IMG/VR virus record: IMGVR_UViG_3300032820_000104
Location: 1-25,027 of that record
DNA length: 25,027 bases
Origin: a virus
Reading direction: 5' to 3' (one strand)
Under the pieces are notes generated by a model. The model saw only the letters and a list, made by a program, of their open reading frames with translations, was not told the origin of the DNA and did not search any database. Every line of letters starts with the position of its first letter. Positions within the stretch are counted from its first letter, which is position 1. Shown here piece by piece: positions 20,542-25,027 of this stretch. A program made the position numbers and the translations under genes.

Positions 20542-20554
20542 AGGAGATCTGACT

Positions 20555-20878
20555 ATGGCACTTTCTGTCTCCCTTACTGGAGATTGGCTGACCAGTGTCG
20601 GTAACCGTCAGCAATCGCATGGAACCATCACCATGGACTCGTCGTATGCCACGGGGGGTGAGACCCTCGCGGCAGCAGATGTTGGGCTAGGTACGCTTGA
20701 TTCCTTGCAGCTAAACCAGGGTGAAGACGGGTATGTCTTCCACTGGGATAAGGCGAACGGCAAAGTGATGGCCTTCTATGGCGATAACGATGCTGGTGCT
20801 GACGGGGTCCTGGCGCAGGTAGCGAGCGCTGTCAACCTCTCTGCAGTCGTTGTCGAATTTGTTGCGACTGGACGTTAG
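20555..20878 (+). CDS. Putative small virion protein, 107 aa
   Basis: The product is beta-rich and acidic (MALSVSLTGDWLTSVGNRQQ, VFHWDKANGKVMAFYGD) with a hydrophobic C-terminal strand (AVNLSAVVVEFVATG). AAGGAGATCTGACT precedes the ATG. Its position just after a decoration-like gene and its size suit a second decoration or head-completion protein. Function unknown. Confidence 0.6.
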   Translation: MALSVSLTGDWLTSVGNRQQSHGTITMDSSYATGGETLAAADVGLGTLDSLQLNQGEDGYVFHWDKANGKVMAFYGDNDAGADGVLAQVASAVNLSAVVVEFVATGR

Positions 20879-20887
20879 GAGGGGTAG

Positions 20888-21823
20888 GTGGCTGTTGACA
20901 CCTTCTCCAGTATGTACCGGTCGTTGCGACTCTGGGTCCCGGATCTTCCGATCTTCCTTGCGAAGCAGTTGGTCCGGGACCGGTATCGCCGCGTTGCTGA
21001 ACGCCGGGTGTGGTCAGCCCTTCGGGCGGAGGACGAGTTCATTCTGAACGACGCCAAAACCGCTGGAACGGTCACCGCGACAAGGAACTCAGCAACAATT
21101 ACAGGATCAGGCACGGCGTTCGCGTCGTCTGATATCGGTCGCCAATTCCAGGTTGGGAATCGGGCACCGGTCTATACCGTCTCCGCAGTGGACAGTACGA
21201 CGTCATTAATCTTGGATCGTGTCTATGGAGATACGACTGTGGGTGCAGGGCTGGCGTATCGCATCCTGGATGCCTATGTCACCTGCCCAGCAGACTTCAA
21301 ACACTTCCTGGTGGTCTATGACCCGAAGCAGAATTGGCGGCTTCGGCATTTCGTCACCCAGGATGACATTGCCCAGCTTGACCCCGCACGTACCTCAGCG
21401 GGTACACCCTGGGCGCTGATTGATCGGCGTTACTCAACACTGGCTGGCACGCTGGGGAGAGCTACCTACGAGATGTGGCCGTATTCCACGTCAGCCCGGA
21501 ACTACCCCTTCTACTATGAGAAGTCGATAGCGGATCTGACCGATGATTCGGACACACCAGAAATCCCCATTCGGGGAGACCTCCTGGTGCGCGGAGCCCT
21601 CGCGGATGTATGTCGCTGGCCAGGGTCTATCGAACGGCCAAATCCCATGTATGACCCAAGAGGCGCTGTCTCTCGGACATGGGAAGCGGAGTTTGAGCAG
21701 GGGGTAGCGGAGCTAGAGCGTCAAGATGAGAACACCTACCTGACATGGTGGGGGACAAGCGACTGGAGTGCGTGGCCGTATGCACCGATGGATGCGGCCT
21801 TCCTTCAGAAACACGGGTATTAG
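20888..21823 (+). CDS. Putative head-tail adaptor/connector protein, 311 aa
   Basis: The GTG start at 20888 has AGGAGGGGTAG upstream. The N-terminal part (LRLWVPDLPIFLAKQLVRDR, RRVAERRVWSALRAEDEFIL) is a long helical domain as in connector proteins that bind the portal. The middle (TITGSGTAFASSDIGRQFQV) is beta-like, and the end is a mixed region with RSQ-like polar residues. Position after the capsid genes and length fit a portal-to-tail adaptor. This is an inference from layout. Confidence 0.55.
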   Translation: MAVDTFSSMYRSLRLWVPDLPIFLAKQLVRDRYRRVAERRVWSALRAEDEFILNDAKTAGTVTATRNSATITGSGTAFASSDIGRQFQVGNRAPVYTVSAVDSTTSLILDRVYGDTTVGAGLAYRILDAYVTCPADFKHFLVVYDPKQNWRLRHFVTQDDIAQLDPARTSAGTPWALIDRRYSTLAGTLGRATYEMWPYSTSARNYPFYYEKSIADLTDDSDTPEIPIRGDLLVRGALADVCRWPGSIERPNPMYDPRGAVSRTWEAEFEQGVAELERQDENTYLTWWGTSDWSAWPYAPMDAAFLQKHGY

Positions 21824-21833
21824 TGAGGAGATT

Positions 21834-22040
21834 ATGGGGTTCAATACACCTTTCAAGAACATCGTTGGCCGCTCTGAGGTTCCAAAGCGTGGATCGTCAG
21901 GCACGTATGATAAAGAACCGCACTTCCCTGGGCGGGCCAGAACAGGTGGCATGCTCCCAGAGAAGCTCCGGGACGACATCACGCCAAAGACACCAGGGTT
22001 CATCTCGCCAAGCAAAACAGACATGATCTGGGGGAAGTAA
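21834..22040 (+). CDS. Hypothetical small basic protein, 68 aa
   Basis: The start at 21834 follows GAGGAGATT. The product is basic and Gly/Pro-rich (MGFNTPFKNIVGRSEVPKRG, DDITPKTPGFISPSKTDMIW) with little predicted helix, so it may be a flexible virion component. The stop TAA overlaps the next ATG by one base (TAATG), coupling it to the fibre-like gene downstream. Confidence 0.6.
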   Translation: MGFNTPFKNIVGRSEVPKRGSSGTYDKEPHFPGRARTGGMLPEKLRDDITPKTPGFISPSKTDMIWGK

Positions 22041-22981
22041 TGCGCCGATACGGCATCGTTTTGTTCCTTCTCGTTGCAACTGCAGCGCTGGGGATTGGTG
22101 TCCCTGAGCTACGAGCACAGGGTCCGTTCTCGGCACAAATCCGTCGTGCCCTGGATGCATGGGGACTGACGACGCCTGGAGTGTTTACTGGTACCCTTGA
22201 CATCACCAGCACAGCTGCCGATGCCCTCGACGTAGCCGGGGGTATCCAGGCTGGCTCTGGAGACGTAGCAATCATCAACGCGGCAGGAAAGCTTACTGCC
22301 CTGACCTCGACATACCTCAACGACCTCAGCGGGGCGGCACTTACGAGCTTGGATGCCGGGAACATCTCGGCAGGTACCCTTGCCACCGCCAGGCTCCCTG
22401 CTGTAATGACCGGCATTACAAGTGTTGATATGGGCACCACGACGGTCTATGGTTCCCGCGCTATCACGGTCGATACCGGGGGCGTCCTAGACGTCGTCCT
22501 GGCATCAGCGGCTGGTGACGATTTCACGGTCGATACAGACAAGATCGTGGTCAGTGGAGATTCGGACTATGTTGGCATCGGCGTCACTGATCCCGATGTG
22601 AACCTCGACGTGTCCGGCGGCGACAACGTATTAAACATTTTCCGCATCACGCAGCGGGCATCAGGTGCAGCGGCATATGGGTTGCAGGTTGGATTGGATA
22701 GTAATGGAGATACCGTCTGGCAACGGTTGGTGAACGATACCGCGACAGAGTCGTTCCGCATGGTGCGGGGGGATGGTAATGTCACTTTCTCCGGGGATGT
22801 CGGGGTCGGAGCCAGTGCTGATACCGCATTGCACCTCCATCACGCCACGCCAACATTCTTTATCGAAGCAACTGGCTCGACAGACGCCACGATCATCTTG
22901 GAAGATAACGACGAAGCTGGGTGCACCTCCATCACGGCGCTGAATGGGGCGTTGGTGCTCGCTTCGGTCTCTTGCCCGTAG
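22040..22981 (+). CDS. Tail-fibre-like protein with signal peptide, 313 aa
   Basis: The N-terminus (MRRYGIVLFLLVATAALGIG, then VPELRAQG) is a Sec signal peptide. After it comes an amphipathic segment (FSAQIRRALDAWGL), then beta-rich repeats rich in Thr, Gly and Ala, including DAGNISAGTLATARLP, a motif shared with the next fibre gene. The C-terminal part contains VGIGVTDPDVNLDVSG and ALHLHHATPTFFIEATGSTD, like trimeric tail-spike or fibre ends. A signal peptide on a tail-fibre-like protein is unexpected. It overlaps the previous stop by one base. Confidence 0.65.
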   Translation: MRRYGIVLFLLVATAALGIGVPELRAQGPFSAQIRRALDAWGLTTPGVFTGTLDITSTAADALDVAGGIQAGSGDVAIINAAGKLTALTSTYLNDLSGAALTSLDAGNISAGTLATARLPAVMTGITSVDMGTTTVYGSRAITVDTGGVLDVVLASAAGDDFTVDTDKIVVSGDSDYVGIGVTDPDVNLDVSGGDNVLNIFRITQRASGAAAYGLQVGLDSNGDTVWQRLVNDTATESFRMVRGDGNVTFSGDVGVGASADTALHLHHATPTFFIEATGSTDATIILEDNDEAGCTSITALNGALVLASVSCP

Positions 22982-22992
22982 AAAGGTCTGCC

Positions 22993-23463
22993 ATGGCATT
23001 TCAGTTCACCGTGCGAACGGATAAGGATACGCACTTCACCGGAGCTATCGCCCAGAACGCGAAGGAAGATGAGAATGTTGTCCTCCCTGGGGCCATGGCT
23101 GGGATGAATGGCAACGCCAGGAATATGGTCCGCAGCATCATGCTGCAGTCTGACGAGAACCTTGCCTGGGAGGTGACGTTCTGGTCGAAAGACTCTTTCG
23201 AGGATACCAGTGACCTGGATCTGGACTCCTTCCGGTCTCGTTGGTCATTTGTTGTCGCAGATGGAGTGCGGTATGGGGGGACTGGCCAGTATTACTACTA
23301 CATCGATGGCCTAAACATCCCCTATCAGGACGAAGATAACTCAGGCGAACTCCACATCAGTCTGGTAAACCGAAGCGCGGGGGCGAAGAGCGCCGGATCA
23401 TCAGGTGAAGCCATCATTGCTGTCACCATGCAACCAATCGGACCAGAAGGCGGCACGCAATAG
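22993..23463 (+). CDS. Hypothetical virion-type protein, 156 aa
   Basis: The start at 22993 lies 11 nt after the fibre gene stop with GAAAGG upstream. The product has no signal peptide and is beta-rich (AFQFTVRTDKDTHFTGAIAQ, WEVTFWSKDSFEDTSDLD) with an aromatic patch (GQYYYYIDGL) and ends in a Gly/Ser/Ala segment. It may be a receptor-binding or tail accessory protein between two fibre-like genes, but no family is recognised. Confidence 0.6.
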   Translation: MAFQFTVRTDKDTHFTGAIAQNAKEDENVVLPGAMAGMNGNARNMVRSIMLQSDENLAWEVTFWSKDSFEDTSDLDLDSFRSRWSFVVADGVRYGGTGQYYYYIDGLNIPYQDEDNSGELHISLVNRSAGAKSAGSSGEAIIAVTMQPIGPEGGTQ

Positions 23464-23477
23464 AGGAGCATCAGACC

Positions 23478-25027
23478 ATGCGTAAGTGGGTTGCGGCAAT
23501 CAGCGTAGCAGCAATAGCGCTCGCGTTCATGGTGCCTGTGCGGGGTCAGACCCTCTCGGATCAGGTCTTACTCCTCCTGGCCAGAGCGAACTCATGGACG
23601 GCAAGACAGACTTTTACTGATGTTACCGTCACAGGCACTTGCACCGGGTGTGTCGGCTCAGGGGCAGGCACGGTCACCAGTGTGGCGATGACGATAAGCG
23701 ATGCGATAAGTACCCTCTTTAGCCTTTCTGGGTCTCCCATCACAGGCTCAGGTACCTTCTCGCTCTCAATGGACACACAGACCCCCAACAATGTCCTGAT
23801 TGGGCCTTCGACGGGAAGTGCTGCCGTCCCGACATTCCGCCCCCTGGTAGATGCTGACATCCCGAATGGGATCACAATCTCAGGGACAAATATCGTATCT
23901 TGGGCAGCACTTGACAAGTCAGCGTCAGACCTCGCTGATTTGGCCACGCGGAGTGCAGCATCGCTCTCTTCAGGCGCACTGGCCCTGGCTCGCTTGACAG
24001 ACAGTGGCACCGCGAATCTTCCCCTGGTCAGTGGCGGCAGCGGGGGAGACCCCGTGTATGAAGCCCTGGACCTAACGTCTAGTTCGATTGTCACGGGGCA
24101 GTTGGTGGCCGCGAGCTTTCCGGCCCTGACTGGGCATATCACCACGGCAGGAGGAGCCCTGGCCACAACCCTGGTCAACTCTGGGGTCACACTAGGCACG
24201 TATGGGGCATCAGGTACTATCCCCATCCTGACCGTGGATGCAACGGGGCGGGTCACTGTCGCAAGTGAGGCCACGGTCTCCTCTGTGGCGCTGTTGGATG
24301 CCTCACGCCACTCCGATACAGCATCGGACTCAGCAACACGAGGCTCCCTGATCTTTGGGAATACAGCGAATGCCTGGGATGAATTGGCCATAGGGGCAAC
24401 TGGTGAGGTCCTCAGGTCTGATGGAACAGATGTAGCCTGGGACAATGATGGGACCGGTCTGAAGATCAATGTGTCGAATGTGGACGGGGGCACGCTCTCA
24501 CTGGAGTACGGAGGGATAGGAGCAAGCCTGTCAGCCTCACAGGGATCTGTCATCTATGGCACCTCGACAGCGCTAGCCTTCACGGCAGTCGGCTCATCTG
24601 GAGAGTGCCTTGAGTCCAGAGGGACAGACCCGCCAGCATGGGATACCTGTGCAGCTGGTGGGACTACCCATCCACTCCTGTCACCTACCCACACAGATAC
24701 AACGGAGGCAGCAGTCAGTCGAGGCTCCATCATCATAGGGTCGGGAGGTGAGACCCCAAAATGGATAGAACTGCCTATTGGAAGCACAGGAGGCTCTTTC
24801 CTCAGGTCTGATGGGTTAGACGCGAGTTGGGGCATTAATGGATCAGCCCTGACCCAGTTGAATGCGGCTAATATCGCCAGCGGCACCCTGTCTACGGCAC
24901 GCCTGCCAACCCTCCCCGTGAATACGGGGGGCACAGGACTGACCGCCTTTGCCATAGGGGATCTCCTGACGGCAAATACCGCAACATCGCTGACGGCTAT
25001 AACAGCACCGGTAGCAGGCCAAGTGCT
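23478..25027 (+). CDS. Long tail-fibre-like protein with signal peptide and repeats (cut by window edge)
   Basis: The ATG at 23478 follows GAGGAGCATC. The frame stays open to the right edge, so at least 516 codons are present. It begins with a signal peptide (MRKWVAAISVAAIALAFMVP, then VRGQ), followed by LSDQVLLLLARANSWTARQT. Three related repeats of the form GS-(L/V/I)-I-G ... IG-x-G-x-x-L-x-S start near residues 288, 355 and 415; the first and third are each preceded by a His-Ser/Thr-Asp-Thr segment. NTGGTGLTAF and NIASGTLSTARLP are typical of beta-repeat tail fibres. Antisense frames here are shadows of this gene. The C-terminal receptor-binding end is outside the window. Confidence 0.8.
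   Translation, partial: MRKWVAAISVAAIALAFMVPVRGQTLSDQVLLLLARANSWTARQTFTDVTVTGTCTGCVGSGAGTVTSVAMTISDAISTLFSLSGSPITGSGTFSLSMDTQTPNNVLIGPSTGSAAVPTFRPLVDADIPNGITISGTNIVSWAALDKSASDLADLATRSAASLSSGALALARLTDSGTANLPLVSGGSGGDPVYEALDLTSSSIVTGQLVAASFPALTGHITTAGGALATTLVNSGVTLGTYGASGTIPILTVDATGRVTVASEATVSSVALLDASRHSDTASDSATRGSLIFGNTANAWDELAIGATGEVLRSDGTDVAWDNDGTGLKINVSNVDGGTLSLEYGGIGASLSASQGSVIYGTSTALAFTAVGSSGECLESRGTDPPAWDTCAAGGTTHPLLSPTHTDTTEAAVSRGSIIIGSGGETPKWIELPIGSTGGSFLRSDGLDASWGINGSALTQLNAANIASGTLSTARLPTLPVNTGGTGLTAFAIGDLLTANTATSLTAITAPVAGQV

Noticed and set aside
23561-24955. Long antisense ORFs (330 and 133 aa) opposite the last fibre-like gene
   Set aside because: They lie fully antisense to a gene with signal peptide, ribosome site and fibre motifs. 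Their Val/Ala/Pro-rich composition is what the complementary strand of a Thr/Gly/Ala-rich repeat gene would give.

Overview
The window is a piece of a tailed double-stranded DNA phage genome (Caudoviricetes), GC-rich and almost fully coding. It has two opposed arms that meet at a divergent intergenic region near 9585-9835. No host gene, tRNA, integrase, insertion sequence or CRISPR array was recognised. Strong Shine-Dalgarno sites (GGAGG types) precede most genes. Sec-type signal peptides, a lipobox and an Rmf-like protein weakly suggest a Gram-negative host, but the sequence does not identify it.

Left arm (1-9584, minus strand, early/replication type). Reading in the direction of transcription, a lone 235-aa gene ends at a terminator near 8817-8860. 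A sigma70-like promoter (8754-8782) then drives a run of very small genes (8731 down to 7805) that ends at a second terminator (7762-7794). Next come an RHH-like protein, a small unknown, an Rmf-like protein, and a remarkable 151-nt structured RNA leader with its own extended -10 promoter. After these lie a basic 145-aa protein, a DUF932-like protein, an ACTCTAG inverted-repeat array, a zinc-ribbon protein and a RepA-type hexameric helicase. The arm finishes with small unknowns, a Cas4/AddB-like Fe-S nuclease and a P-loop ATPase cut by the window edge. Many of these genes overlap by ATGA or TGATG, so they are probably translationally coupled.

Right arm (about 9836-25027, plus strand, late/virion type). 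A TTGACA promoter with an upstream A-tract precedes zinc-ribbon and HTH proteins. The large terminase follows as two genes, an ATPase half and an RNase H-fold nuclease half, with a tiny DnaJ-type zinc-finger gene between them. After it come a secreted trypsin-like serine protease, an RHH-like protein, an FmdB-like zinc ribbon, the portal, small membrane and lipoprotein-like ORFs, a scaffold-like protein and the major capsid protein. The arm continues with decoration/adaptor-type proteins and two fibre-like proteins that both begin with signal peptides; the second runs off the window.

The parts most worth following up are the split terminase with its embedded zinc-finger gene, the exported trypsin-like protease in the head module, the exported fibre-like proteins, and the structured RNA at 6705-6855. 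Functions rest on motifs read by eye; no database search was possible.
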